Origin: Lactonifactor sp050944855
GTDB taxonomy: Bacteria; Bacillota; Clostridia; Lachnospirales; Lachnospiraceae
NCBI GenBank assembly: GCA_050944855.1
Contig: JBMNRU010000011.1
Coordinates: 1-64,000 of the forward strand
Reading direction: 5' to 3'
Length of the DNA stretch: 64,000 bases
This document shows positions 42,248 through 51,102 of the stretch, piece by piece (the stretch's first letter is position 1; each line of letters opens with the position of its first letter). Made by a program: the position numbers and the translations under genes. The notes under the pieces were generated by a model. That model made no database searches, had not been told where the DNA came from, and saw only the letters and a list, made by a program, of their open reading frames with translations.

Positions 42248-44437
42248 ATGAAATCATTAGTAATTGCAGAGAAACCTTCCGTAGCCAGAGATATTGCCCG
42301 GGTGCTGCAGTGCACGAACAGCCGCAATGGGGTGTTGGAAGGAAAACAATATATTGTCACATGGGCATTGGGACATCTGGTAACGCTGGCTGACCCGGAA
42401 CAGTATGATAAGAAATATAAGGACTGGTCTATGGAAGTGCTGCCTATGATGCCGAAAAAAATGGAGCTTGTAGTGATAAAAAAGACGGCAAAACAGTACC
42501 ATACAGTCAAAACGCAGCTGTATCGCGAGGATGTGAAGGAGATTATCATCGCCACGGACGCGGGAAGAGAAGGAGAACTGGTGGCCAGATGGATTCTTGA
42601 GAAGGCCAACTGTCATAAGCCCATCAAACGTTTATGGATCTCTTCTGTGACAGACAAGGCGATCCGGGAAGGTTTTTCCCATTTGAAGGACGGAAGGGAA
42701 TATAATAACCTGTATGCGGCAGCGGTAAGCCGTGCGCAGGCAGACTGGCTGGTGGGGATCAATGCCACCCGTGCGCTGACCTGCAAATATAATGCCCAGT
42801 TATCCTGCGGCCGTGTGCAGACGCCTACGCTTGCCATGATCGCAAAAAGAGAAGAAGAGATCCGCAAGTTTCAGCCGGAACCGTTTTATGGATTGGAAGT
42901 AACGGCAAAGGGTATTCGCTGGACATGGAAAGAGAAAAAATCAGGAAGCCTGCGGACTTTTTCCAGGGAACGGATCGAGGAGCTGGAAAAGAAGGTCAGC
43001 CGTGGGGTTCTGCATATTGAAAAAGTGGAAAAAACAGAGAAGAAAACCTATTCTCCGGGCTTGTACGACCTGACGGAACTGCAGAGAGATGCGAATCAGC
43101 GTTATGGCTATTCTGCAAAAGAGACGCTCAATATCATGCAGCGTCTCTATGAGAATCATAAGGTGCTTACGTATCCCAGAACCGATTCCCGTTATATTGG
43201 AAGGGATGTTGTGGATACGCTAAAGGAAAGGCTGGAAGCCTGCGGTACAGGACCTTATAAGAAGCTGGCGGGGGCTTTGATCCGAAAGCCGATTCAGACG
43301 AATAAGTCTTTCGTAGATGACAGTAAGGTGAGTGATCATCATGCCATTATTCCCACGGAACAGTTTGTGCAGCTGGATCATATGACGAATGAAGAACGTA
43401 AAATTTATGATCTGGTAGTCAGACGTTTCCTGTCTGTTTTATATCCGCCTTTTGTATATGAACAGACGACCTGTACCGCCGTGGCGGAAGGAGAAACTTT
43501 TGTTGCGAAGGGAAAGAGAGTAAAGGCTGGCGGTTGGAGAGAAGTGTATGATAATGCCGTTTCGGACGAGGAAGAAAGTACAGAGAGCGGTATGAAAGAA
43601 CAGTCTCTGCCGGAGATCAGACAGGGAGAAAGCTGCCGGATGGATCATGTGACTATAACCAGCGGCAAGACAAAGCCGCCGGCACCGTTTAATGAAGGCA
43701 CTTTGCTGTCTGCTATGGAGAATCCGGTGAAATACATGGAATCCCATGACGCAAAGGCCGCCAAGACGCTGGGAGAGACCGGAGGTCTGGGGACGGTTGC
43801 CACCCGTGCGGATATTATTGAAAAACTGTTCCATTCCTTCCTTATGGAGAAGCGGGGGAATGATATTTATATTACTTCAAAGGCAAGACAGCTTTTGCAG
43901 TTAGTGCCGGAAGATTTGAAGAAGCCGGAGCTGACTGCCGATTGGGAAATGAAATTATCCCGCATAGCAAAAGGAAATTTGAAAAAAGAGGTGTTCCTTC
44001 AGGACATCCGGGAATATACCCAGGAAATCGTACAGGAAATTAAGACGGGAGAGGGAACCTTCCGGCATGATAATCTGACCAATACCAAGTGTCCGGTGTG
44101 CGGAAAAAGGATGCTGGCGGTGAAGGGAAAGAACAGTAACATGTTGGTATGTCAGGACAGGGAATGCGGCCATCGGGAAACAATCTCCCGCGTCACCAAT
44201 GCTCGTTGTCCCAAATGCCATAAGAAAATGGAAATGTATGTCAAAGGAGGAGAAGACATATTTATCTGCAGCTGCGGTTATAAAGAAAAGCTTTCTGCTT
44301 TTAAAAAACGCAGGGAAAAGGAAGGCGCCGGCGTGAATAAAAAAGAGGTGCAGCGCTATCTGAATAAGCAGAAAAAAGAAGCCAGTGAACCCATTAATAA
44401 TGCTTTTGCGGACGCATTATCAAAACTGAAATTATAG
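42248..44437 (+). CDS. topB: DNA topoisomerase III
   Basis: A 729-aa type IA topoisomerase that decatenates and relaxes negatively supercoiled DNA. The N-terminal TOPRIM reads SLVIAEKPSVARDIARVL with DAGREGEL acidic residues, and the catalytic Tyr lies in YPRTDSRYI. The C-terminus carries two zinc-ribbon-like segments (CPVCGKRM..CQDRECGH and CPKCHKKM..CSCGY). Length fits the chromosomal TopB of firmicutes. Confidence 0.95.
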   Translation: MKSLVIAEKPSVARDIARVLQCTNSRNGVLEGKQYIVTWALGHLVTLADPEQYDKKYKDWSMEVLPMMPKKMELVVIKKTAKQYHTVKTQLYREDVKEIIIATDAGREGELVARWILEKANCHKPIKRLWISSVTDKAIREGFSHLKDGREYNNLYAAAVSRAQADWLVGINATRALTCKYNAQLSCGRVQTPTLAMIAKREEEIRKFQPEPFYGLEVTAKGIRWTWKEKKSGSLRTFSRERIEELEKKVSRGVLHIEKVEKTEKKTYSPGLYDLTELQRDANQRYGYSAKETLNIMQRLYENHKVLTYPRTDSRYIGRDVVDTLKERLEACGTGPYKKLAGALIRKPIQTNKSFVDDSKVSDHHAIIPTEQFVQLDHMTNEERKIYDLVVRRFLSVLYPPFVYEQTTCTAVAEGETFVAKGKRVKAGGWREVYDNAVSDEEESTESGMKEQSLPEIRQGESCRMDHVTITSGKTKPPAPFNEGTLLSAMENPVKYMESHDAKAAKTLGETGGLGTVATRADIIEKLFHSFLMEKRGNDIYITSKARQLLQLVPEDLKKPELTADWEMKLSRIAKGNLKKEVFLQDIREYTQEIVQEIKTGEGTFRHDNLTNTKCPVCGKRMLAVKGKNSNMLVCQDRECGHRETISRVTNARCPKCHKKMEMYVKGGEDIFICSCGYKEKLSAFKKRREKEGAGVNKKEVQRYLNKQKKEASEPINNAFADALSKLKL

Positions 44438-44452
44438 AAAAGGATGAATATC

Positions 44453-45217
44453 ATGATATATGTATCCCATTTATTAGAAGATGAGGAAATGAGAAAAATC
44501 TGTCAAAAGTATGAAACGGGTGTTGAGGCAATTGAGTTTAGTATTGGAGAGAATCTGACAGATCCTTCGGCCAGTCTGGAAAGTTATCCGAAACGCTGGG
44601 AGTATATGGAAGGAAAGAACCTGATTTTTCACGGACCTTTCTGGGATCTTTCGCCTACCAGTTATGACAGCGGCATTGCAAAAGTATCTTATAAACGATA
44701 CGATACCGCCTTTCAGGCTGCAAAAACTATGGGGATAAAAAAGATGATCTATCATACCTGTCTGATGCCGGATGGTTATATCCTGGACGACTGGATCAAG
44801 AGAACCGTTGCATTTTGGCGGGAATTTTTGGAAACCCATACGGGTATTACCATTTGTTTTGAAAATGTGCTGGACCGTCAGATATGGCCTATGGCAGAAG
44901 TAGCAAAGGCAGTGGATCATCCGCAGTTTGGAATTTGTCTGGATATCGGACATGCGGAGGCCTATTCTGCGATACCGGCAGAAGACTGGGCAAGAGAATT
45001 AAAGCCATGGATCAATCATCTGCATGTCCATGATAACTTTGGAGACAGGGATGCACATCTGGCATTGGGAGAGGGCCGTATTGATCTGAAACAAGTTTTT
45101 GATGTCCTGAATATCAGAGAAGAGCCACTGGATATCACGATTGAGAATACCAGTCTGGCAGATGTGGAGACCTCCCTTCACTGGCTGCAGGAATATCTGG
45201 CACAGGAAGAAAATTGA
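44453..45217 (+). CDS. Sugar phosphate isomerase/epimerase-like TIM-barrel protein
   Basis: A 254-aa xylose-isomerase-like (AP endonuclease 2 superfamily) barrel. Metal-binding motifs appear as HGPFWDL, CFENVLD, CLDIGHAEAY and HLHVHDNFGDRDAHLALGEG. It may isomerise or epimerise a sugar, or act on an inositol-like compound. ATG 44453 fits AAGG spacing better than 44444. Substrate unknown. Confidence 0.85.
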   Translation: MIYVSHLLEDEEMRKICQKYETGVEAIEFSIGENLTDPSASLESYPKRWEYMEGKNLIFHGPFWDLSPTSYDSGIAKVSYKRYDTAFQAAKTMGIKKMIYHTCLMPDGYILDDWIKRTVAFWREFLETHTGITICFENVLDRQIWPMAEVAKAVDHPQFGICLDIGHAEAYSAIPAEDWARELKPWINHLHVHDNFGDRDAHLALGEGRIDLKQVFDVLNIREEPLDITIENTSLADVETSLHWLQEYLAQEEN

Positions 45218-45230
45218 ATGATAAATAAGA

Positions 45231-45266
45231 AAACCCGGTGAGGAATAAATATTCCCCGCCGGGTTT
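45231..45266. terminator. Bidirectional terminator between converging genes
   Basis: AAACCCGG..GGAATA / TATTCC..CCGGGTTT, a long near-perfect stem with a 3-nt loop. Confidence 0.82.
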
Positions 45267-45291
45267 ATTGCTGTGTCATAACGTATATGTC

Positions 45292-47319
45292 TTATTTCAG
45301 GATTTTTAATGCGCCTGTTGGACATACATCTGCACACTGATGACAATCTGCGCAGCCTGCGATTACGGATTCATCGCGGAATTCCGGTTTCACGACTGTG
45401 TCAAATCCACGTCCGATCAGACCTAAGATGCCTTTTTTAGCATTTTCTTCACAGGTACGTACACAAAGTGCACACATGATACATTTACCCTGATCACGTT
45501 CGATGGAAACAAGACGCTGTTCTTTGAAAGCCTGATGCTTGCTTCCTTTCAGACGTTCCGGGTTGATCGGCTGTTCGTTAGCACACTGGATCAGCTTACA
45601 GTTGCCATAGTCATGGCAGCCACATTCCAGACAACGTTTTGCTTCTGCACGTGCTTCGTCTTCCGGCAGACCTAAGTTTACTTCCAGGAAGTCATGTTTT
45701 CTTTCTTCCGGAGATCTGTGAGGCATTTTCACACGAGCCTGTTTTTCGCGGTCTGCGAACATTTCAGGAGTTACTTCACGCTCGGAAACAAATGGTTTGT
45801 GGTATGCAGCATCCACACCGTTTAAGTAAGCGTCAATGATTCCTGCAGCTTTGTTTGCCTCTCCGATGGCAGCGATGGCAATGCCTGCTCCCTTGTTGGT
45901 AGCATCACCGACAGCGAATACACCTTCTACGGAAGTGCGGAACGTAGCTTCATCAGCAGCGATCGTGCCGCGTTTTGTTAACTCAACAGCTTCCAGGCCG
46001 GCTGGATTCAGTCTCTGTCCGATAGCAGCAATGACATTGTCTACTTTCAGGGTTTCGAATTTACCTTCTACAGGTACTGGTTTGCGGCGTCCGCTGGCAT
46101 CTGCTTCACCCAGTTCCATAACCTGCAGTTTTACTGCAGTTACATGACCGTTTTCGCCCTGGATTTCTGCCGGGTTGGTCAGGAACTTGAATTCAACGCC
46201 TTCTTCCATTGCCTCTTCGATTTCAATATCTTCTGCCGGCATTTCTGCACGGGTACGACGATAGATTACATATACATGTTCTGCACCCAGACGTACAGCT
46301 GTACGGCAGGCATCCATTGCAGTATTGCCGCCGCCGACAACTGCTACATTTTTGCCCATGCCGCAGTCTGTCTTAAGCTGAGCTGCGCGAAGGAAGTCAA
46401 TACCGCCGAGAACGCCTTCCAGGTCTTCTCCCGGGCATCCCACGCCGGAGCTCTGCCAAGCGCCTACAGCTATCAGTACGGCATCGTACTGTGCTTTGTA
46501 TTCTTCAAAACTAATGTCTTTTCCAAGTTTTACATTGTTTTCTAACTTGATGCCGAGAGAAGCGATTTCTGCGATTTCAGCATCCAGTACCGCTTTTGGC
46601 AGACGATACTCAGGAATACCATAGCGGAGCATACCGCCCATTTTCGGCATGGCATCGGTAACGGTTACTTCATGACCTTTTAATGCCAGGAAATATGCAG
46701 CAGTCAGACCAGCCGGGCCGCCTCCGATGATACCTACTTTTTTGCCGGTAGCTTTTGCTTTTTCAGGAACATATCCACCGGCTTTGCGAACATTGTCTCC
46801 CGCAAAATATTTCAGAAACGCGATAGAGATTGGTTCTTCTACATGGTTTCTGCGGCATGCTTTTTCACATGGATGCGGACATACACGGCCGATAGAAGAT
46901 GGGAATGGTAACTTTTCTTTGATGATTTTTACTGCTTCCAGGTCATTGCCCAGGGCAATTTGTTTTACATAACCCTGACAGTTTGTGCCTGCAGGACAGT
47001 TCAGAGAACATGGACCCACACAGTCACCTTCATGATCACTCATAAGCAGCTCAAGAGATACTTTTCTGGCCTGCAGAACACGCTCAGAATTTGTGTTGAT
47101 CACCATACCGTCAGATGCTGTAGATGAACAGGAACGCAGAAGTTTGGGAACGTTTTCGGCTTCAACGACACAGAGGCCGCAGGCACCGTATTTTTTAACG
47201 CTTTCATGATGGCAGAGGGTTGGGATATGAATACCATTGTTTTCAGCAATTTTTAAAATGGTATCGCCAGCCTGTCCAACACATTCCTGACCATTTATAA
47301 TTACTTTAATTTCACTCAT
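45292..47319 (-). CDS. NfnB/GltD-like FAD oxidoreductase with N-terminal 2Fe-2S and C-terminal 4Fe-4S domains (StnC-like)
   Basis: A 675-aa subunit. A [2Fe-2S] ferredoxin domain (CHHESVKKYGACGLC) opens the protein, followed by Cys-rich linkers (CVGPCSLNCPAGTNC) and two Rossmann motifs (FAD: IIGGGPAGLTAAY; NADPH: VVGGGNTAMDACRTA), as in glutamate synthase small subunit and NfnB. The C-terminus has two 4Fe-4S motifs (CIMCALCVRTC and CADCHQCADVCPTGA). With the NuoF- and NuoE-like partners it resembles the Sporomusa-type Nfn (Stn), which couples NADH, NADPH and ferredoxin by flavin-based bifurcation. Cytosolic. Confidence 0.85.
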   Translation of the reverse strand: MSEIKVIINGQECVGQAGDTILKIAENNGIHIPTLCHHESVKKYGACGLCVVEAENVPKLLRSCSSTASDGMVINTNSERVLQARKVSLELLMSDHEGDCVGPCSLNCPAGTNCQGYVKQIALGNDLEAVKIIKEKLPFPSSIGRVCPHPCEKACRRNHVEEPISIAFLKYFAGDNVRKAGGYVPEKAKATGKKVGIIGGGPAGLTAAYFLALKGHEVTVTDAMPKMGGMLRYGIPEYRLPKAVLDAEIAEIASLGIKLENNVKLGKDISFEEYKAQYDAVLIAVGAWQSSGVGCPGEDLEGVLGGIDFLRAAQLKTDCGMGKNVAVVGGGNTAMDACRTAVRLGAEHVYVIYRRTRAEMPAEDIEIEEAMEEGVEFKFLTNPAEIQGENGHVTAVKLQVMELGEADASGRRKPVPVEGKFETLKVDNVIAAIGQRLNPAGLEAVELTKRGTIAADEATFRTSVEGVFAVGDATNKGAGIAIAAIGEANKAAGIIDAYLNGVDAAYHKPFVSEREVTPEMFADREKQARVKMPHRSPEERKHDFLEVNLGLPEDEARAEAKRCLECGCHDYGNCKLIQCANEQPINPERLKGSKHQAFKEQRLVSIERDQGKCIMCALCVRTCEENAKKGILGLIGRGFDTVVKPEFRDESVIAGCADCHQCADVCPTGALKILK

Positions 47320-47334
47320 TTTCTTTATGCCTCC

Positions 47335-49092
47335 TTATTCCACGGTCACTGCACCGAAACGGCATGCGCGTAAACACTGACCGCAGCGGATACAGGTATT
47401 GGCATCGATAACAAACGGGCTCTTAACCTTTCCGGAAATAGCCTGTACCGGACATTTTTTAGAACATTTAGAGCAGCCGATACATTTTGTTGGATCGATG
47501 GAGTAGGTCAGCAGAGCAGCACATTCTTTTGCCGGACATTTCTTTTCATTGATATGTGCATCATATTCATCTCTGAAGTAACGGAGTGTTGTCAGAACAG
47601 GGTTTGGTGCTGTCTGGCCAAGACCGCATAATGCACTGTCTTTGATAGAAAGACACAGCTCTTCTAACAGTTCCACGTCGCCGGGACGGCCTTCGCCGTT
47701 TACGATACGTTCCAAAAGCTCAGAGAGACGTTTGGTACCAATACGACATGGAACACATTTACCACAGGATTCTTTTGTGGTGAAGTTTAAGAAGAATTTC
47801 GCAATACCTACCATACAGGTGGTTTCGTCCATGACCACCATACCGCCGGATCCCATGATGGCGCCGGTAGCGGACAGACATTTATAATCGATTACAGTGT
47901 CCAGAAGGTGTGCCGGGATACATCCGCCGGACGGACCACCCATCTGTACAGCTTTGAATTCATGATCGCCTTTGATACCGCCGGCAATGCCGAAGATAAC
48001 ATCACGAAGAGTTTTGCCCATCGGGATTTCAACCAGACCGGAACGTTTTACTTTACCGGTAACGGCAAATACTTTTGTTCCCTTGCTGTTTTCTGTACCC
48101 ATAGCGGAGAAAGCAGCGCCGCCGTTGTTGATGATCCATGCAATGTTGGCATAAGTTTCTACGTTGTTGATATTAGAAGGTTTCAGCCAGTAACCGCCCT
48201 GAGCCGGGAATGGAGGTTTCAGACGCGGCATACCGCGGTTTCCTTCCAGAGATTCGATAAGAGCAGTTTCTTCACCGCATACGAATGCACCGGCACCGGC
48301 TTTAATACGCATTTTGCAGGAGAAGCCTGTTCCAAGAATATTGTCGCCTAAATAACCGTTTTCTTCTGCCTGTTTGATGGCATTGGTCAGACGAACGATA
48401 GCCAGAGGATACTCTGCACGAACGTAAACGATGGCTTCCTTTGCGCCGATTGCGTATGCGCCGATCAGCATACCTTCGATCAGGCTGTGAGGGTCGGACT
48501 CGATTACCGCACGGTCCATGAATGCACCCGGGTCGCCTTCGTCGGCGTTACAGATTAAGTATTTTTCTTCGCCCTCACTCTGACGTGCAGCGTTCCATTT
48601 GAACCAGGTTGGGAAACCGGCACCGCCACGTCCGCCGAGACCGGAAATTTTGATCTCTTCGATGACTTCTTCAGGAGTCATTGTGGTAAGTACTTTTTTC
48701 AGAGCCTGATAACCGTCATCTGCTGTGTATTCATTAATATCTTCCGGATTGATGATACCGCAGTGGCGGAGAGCAATACGTGTTTGTTTTGTTAAGAATT
48801 CTTCGTCTTCAGGTTTGATGACGATGTCTGCAAGCAGGGAATAATCCCCTGTTTTTACTGCAGAAATAATAGTATCTGCGTGTTCAGGAGTTACCTGTAC
48901 ACAGCGATGAAGCTTACCATCTGCTTCATATACATCTACGATTGGCTCCAGATAACAGATACCAATACATCCGGTAATGGAAAGAGATGCGGGGATATCA
49001 GCGGTAAGTTTTTCTTCGAGGGCAGAATATACTGCACCTGCACCGGCAGCAAGTCCGCAGCTGCCTTCTCCTACTACGATTCTAGTGTTCAT
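47335..49092 (-). CDS. NuoF-like NADH-binding subunit (HydB/StnB type)
   Basis: A 585-aa flavoprotein. A thioredoxin-like [2Fe-2S] domain (GSCGLAAGA...TGCIGICYLEP) comes first, then the NADH/FMN domain (GRGGAGFPTWFKW and GEETALIESLEG), the N3-type 4Fe-4S CGKCVPCRIGT, and a C-terminal ferredoxin pair (CIGCSKCSKKCPVQA and CIRCGQCLRACRFGA). It is the NAD(H) site of a bifurcating complex. The start overlaps the NuoE-like stop by 1 bp. No [FeFe]-hydrogenase subunit is in this operon. Confidence 0.92.
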   Translation of the reverse strand: MNTRIVVGEGSCGLAAGAGAVYSALEEKLTADIPASLSITGCIGICYLEPIVDVYEADGKLHRCVQVTPEHADTIISAVKTGDYSLLADIVIKPEDEEFLTKQTRIALRHCGIINPEDINEYTADDGYQALKKVLTTMTPEEVIEEIKISGLGGRGGAGFPTWFKWNAARQSEGEEKYLICNADEGDPGAFMDRAVIESDPHSLIEGMLIGAYAIGAKEAIVYVRAEYPLAIVRLTNAIKQAEENGYLGDNILGTGFSCKMRIKAGAGAFVCGEETALIESLEGNRGMPRLKPPFPAQGGYWLKPSNINNVETYANIAWIINNGGAAFSAMGTENSKGTKVFAVTGKVKRSGLVEIPMGKTLRDVIFGIAGGIKGDHEFKAVQMGGPSGGCIPAHLLDTVIDYKCLSATGAIMGSGGMVVMDETTCMVGIAKFFLNFTTKESCGKCVPCRIGTKRLSELLERIVNGEGRPGDVELLEELCLSIKDSALCGLGQTAPNPVLTTLRYFRDEYDAHINEKKCPAKECAALLTYSIDPTKCIGCSKCSKKCPVQAISGKVKSPFVIDANTCIRCGQCLRACRFGAVTVE

Positions 49093-49580
49093 TACAATCC
49101 CTCCTTCGCACGGATGTCCCGAAGAATCTGACGTACCTTCTCAGGAGTCAGGGAGCCATAAGTATCTTCATTGATCATCATGACAGGTGCCAGAGAGCAG
49201 CAGCCCAGACAGGATACCAGACTCAAAGAGAACAGACCGTCCTCTGTGGTCTCGTTGTTACTGATACCGAGTTCATCCTGTACAGCATCAGCAATACTGT
49301 CAGCACCATTTACATAACAAGCAGTACCTTTACAAAGCATAATCAGGTATTTACCAACTGCCTTGAAACGGAACTGAGAATAGAAGGTTGCAACACCTAA
49401 TACCTTTGCAGGGGTAGAACCAGTGCGTTCGGCAATATGGTAGACTGCGTCGATGGGGATGTAGCCATAAATTTCCTGTGTCTTTTGCAGTATGGAAATG
49501 AGGCTGCCTTTGACGTCGGCATATGTATTAAGAACGTCGTTCAGCAAGGAAAGGTCCACACTTTCATGATTACAGCACAT
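49092..49580 (-). CDS. NuoE-like 2Fe-2S subunit (HydC/StnA type)
   Basis: A 162-aa thioredoxin-fold subunit with [2Fe-2S] ligands in LCKGTACYV and SCLGCCSLAPV. It shuttles electrons in the NuoEF module. ATG 49580 is preferred over GTG 49589, with AAGGAG correctly placed. First gene of the minus-strand operon. Confidence 0.93.
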   Translation of the reverse strand: MCCNHESVDLSLLNDVLNTYADVKGSLISILQKTQEIYGYIPIDAVYHIAERTGSTPAKVLGVATFYSQFRFKAVGKYLIMLCKGTACYVNGADSIADAVQDELGISNNETTEDGLFSLSLVSCLGCCSLAPVMMINEDTYGSLTPEKVRQILRDIRAKEGL

Positions 49581-49644
49581 TATCTTCACTCCTTGTCCTT
49601 AAAAAAATTTTACAGTTCACTCATATGAGCATGAGCATGTTAAT

Positions 49645-49672
49645 ATTATAACAAAACAAACGATAATTGCAA
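49645..49672 (-). promoter_or_regulatory. Promoter of the NuoEF/NfnB-like operon
   Basis: On the minus strand: TTGCAA (49667-49672), 16-bp spacer and TATAAT (49645-49650) with an extended TG element (TGT-TATAAT). Confidence 0.75.
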
Positions 49673-49753
49673 TACTAAATTCTTTCCTATTATATAAAAT
49701 ATATGGATTTAAAACTGTAAGAAATTTTCAAGTATCATTGTGAAAAACATGCT

Positions 49754-49779
49754 CTTCGGGCGCACTTTGTGCGACGAAG
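49754..49779. repeat. REP-like hairpin (possible relative of copies A-C)
   Basis: CTTCG-GG-CGCAC-TTT-GTGCG-A-CGAAG. On the minus strand it contains GTGCGCCCGAAG, close to the GCCCGAAG end of the repeats at 7697 and 55271/55332. Confidence 0.45.
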
Positions 49780-49780
49780 T

Positions 49781-49820
49781 GAAAAGAGCGGGAGAATGTC
49801 TGTGCGACATTCTCCCGCTC
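49781..49820 (-). terminator. Terminator of yerC
   Basis: A perfect 15-bp stem, GAGCGGGAGAATGTC / GACATTCTCCCGCTC with a 5-nt loop, followed by TTTT on the minus strand. Confidence 0.85.
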
Positions 49821-49823
49821 CTG

Positions 49824-50111
49824 TTACTTTTCAAGTCGTTCAAATACCATATCGTATCCATCATTTCCATAATTGAGGGAACGATTGACCCGGCTGATCG
49901 TTGCAGTAGAAGCTCCTGTTTTCTCAGAAATTTCCAGATAGGTTTTTTTGTCCTTTAACATCTTGGCAACTTCAAAGCGCTGTGACAGAGACAAGATTTC
50001 ATTGATGGTGCATACATCTTCAAAAAATGTATAACATTCGTCTCTGCTTTCCAGACTCAGGATAGCATCAAACAGAAAATCTACCGCTTCCGTATGAATT
50101 TTTTTGCTCAT
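49824..50111 (-). CDS. yerC: YerC/YecD family TrpR-related DNA-binding protein
   Basis: A 95-aa helical protein of the TrpR superfamily. The helix-turn-helix is visible in LSLSQRFEVAKMLKDKKTYLEISEKTGASTATISRVNRSL. Target genes are not known. AAAGGAG precedes ATG 50111, with its own terminator. Confidence 0.9.
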   Translation of the reverse strand: MSKKIHTEAVDFLFDAILSLESRDECYTFFEDVCTINEILSLSQRFEVAKMLKDKKTYLEISEKTGASTATISRVNRSLNYGNDGYDMVFERLEK

Positions 50112-50213
50112 AATGACTCCTTTACATATTCCGTTAGAATACTTTTCTTGTGTATTATTTTAACACAGTAAAATTGTGGTGTAAAGAAGTTCTGCCATTT
50201 CTATTTGAATTTG

Positions 50214-50390
50214 TGTAACGATTCAGCTATCAAGCCACAGACTGCCTGCTGTGCAGGCTATTTGCTGCAAAAGCAGCATTTTGTCTGCGGCTTATGGCTA
50301 AACGCCATATGTCATAACACAGAAATAGCTGTTTATATGCGGGCATAACACATCTGTTTCTGTGCTATGACGCATAGCTGAATAGTTACA
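50214..50390. repeat. Foldback (palindromic) element, ~177 bp
   Basis: Terminal arms of 17 bp with one mismatch: TGTAAC-G-ATTCAGCTAT (50214-50230) and ATAGCTGAAT-A-GTTACA (50374-50390). Inside are an AAGCC.CAGAC / GTCTG.GGCTT arm with two nested hairpins (GCCTGC-TGT-GCAGGC and GCTGC-AAAA-GCAGC) and a second arm GTCATA.CACAGAAA / TTTCTGTG.TATGAC. It would fold as a branched cruciform or RNA. It overlaps the last codon of the PHP gene by 5 bp. Non-coding. Confidence 0.72.
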
Positions 50391-51102
50391 TAAATTTGTG
50401 GAGATGTTTCTTTAATTCTGCCACGGATCGGTTGATGATTAATTCCTCCGGAAAGCCCAGTTCCGTAATAAGTTCTTCCGCATAATCATGCCGCCCCACC
50501 AGGGTGTCTGCATGAGCATCGCTGCCAACGATAATTGGAACCTGATATTTCATGCAAAGCTTTAACAGTTTCCGGTCCTGTTCCCTGGCACCGGTGCGGG
50601 TACAGCGGGGATCCAGAGAATTGTTATTTATTTCAAGGAGTGTGCCTGTCTCTTTAGAGCCTTTTACCAGTTCTTCCATATCTACAGGATACCGTGAGTC
50701 ATCTGGATGACCGATGATGTCTACATAAGGATTCTCCATAACCTTCCGATAAGAGCGGGTATGCTCCTTGAGACTTCCGCAGGGAAGACAGGGGGTGTGC
50801 ATGCTGGCGATAACAACATCCATAGACTGGAGCAGTTTTTCGTTCATATCAATATGTCCCTCGTAATCTATGATATTGAGTTCGGTGCCAAAAAGTACTT
50901 CGATTCCGTACATTTCCCGTTCCAGCATACGAAGGTTGTAAAAATAGAACTCATGACAGGTGCCGGGCATACGCATGGAATGTTCTGTAATGCCCAGAAG
51001 TTCCAATCCTTTTTGAGCCGCTGCCTGAGCCATTTCTCTTATTGTGTTAAATGCATGGCCGCTGGCCAGCGTGTGGGTGTGTACGTCTAATACGTAATTC
51101 AT
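50386..51102 (-). CDS. PHP-domain phosphatase (YcdX-like)
   Basis: A 238-aa PHP metallo-phosphoesterase. Metal ligands: DVHTHTLASGHA, GITEHSMRMP, GTELNIIDYEG, ASMHTPCL, IIGHPDD and GSDAHADTLVG. The substrate is probably a small phosphomonoester. It overlaps the solute-binding-protein gene by 4 bp, so the two are coupled. The stop codon lies inside the arm of the foldback element. Confidence 0.9.
   Translation of the reverse strand: MNYVLDVHTHTLASGHAFNTIREMAQAAAQKGLELLGITEHSMRMPGTCHEFYFYNLRMLEREMYGIEVLFGTELNIIDYEGHIDMNEKLLQSMDVVIASMHTPCLPCGSLKEHTRSYRKVMENPYVDIIGHPDDSRYPVDMEELVKGSKETGTLLEINNNSLDPRCTRTGAREQDRKLLKLCMKYQVPIIVGSDAHADTLVGRHDYAEELITELGFPEELIINRSVAELKKHLHKFM

Noticed and set aside
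45292..49580. [FeFe]-hydrogenase HydABC operon
   Set aside because: No HydA catalytic subunit (H-cluster motifs) is encoded; the third gene is NfnB-like instead.
50214..50390. CRISPR array
   Set aside because: The repeats are inverted arms, not regularly spaced direct repeats, and there are no cas genes in the window.
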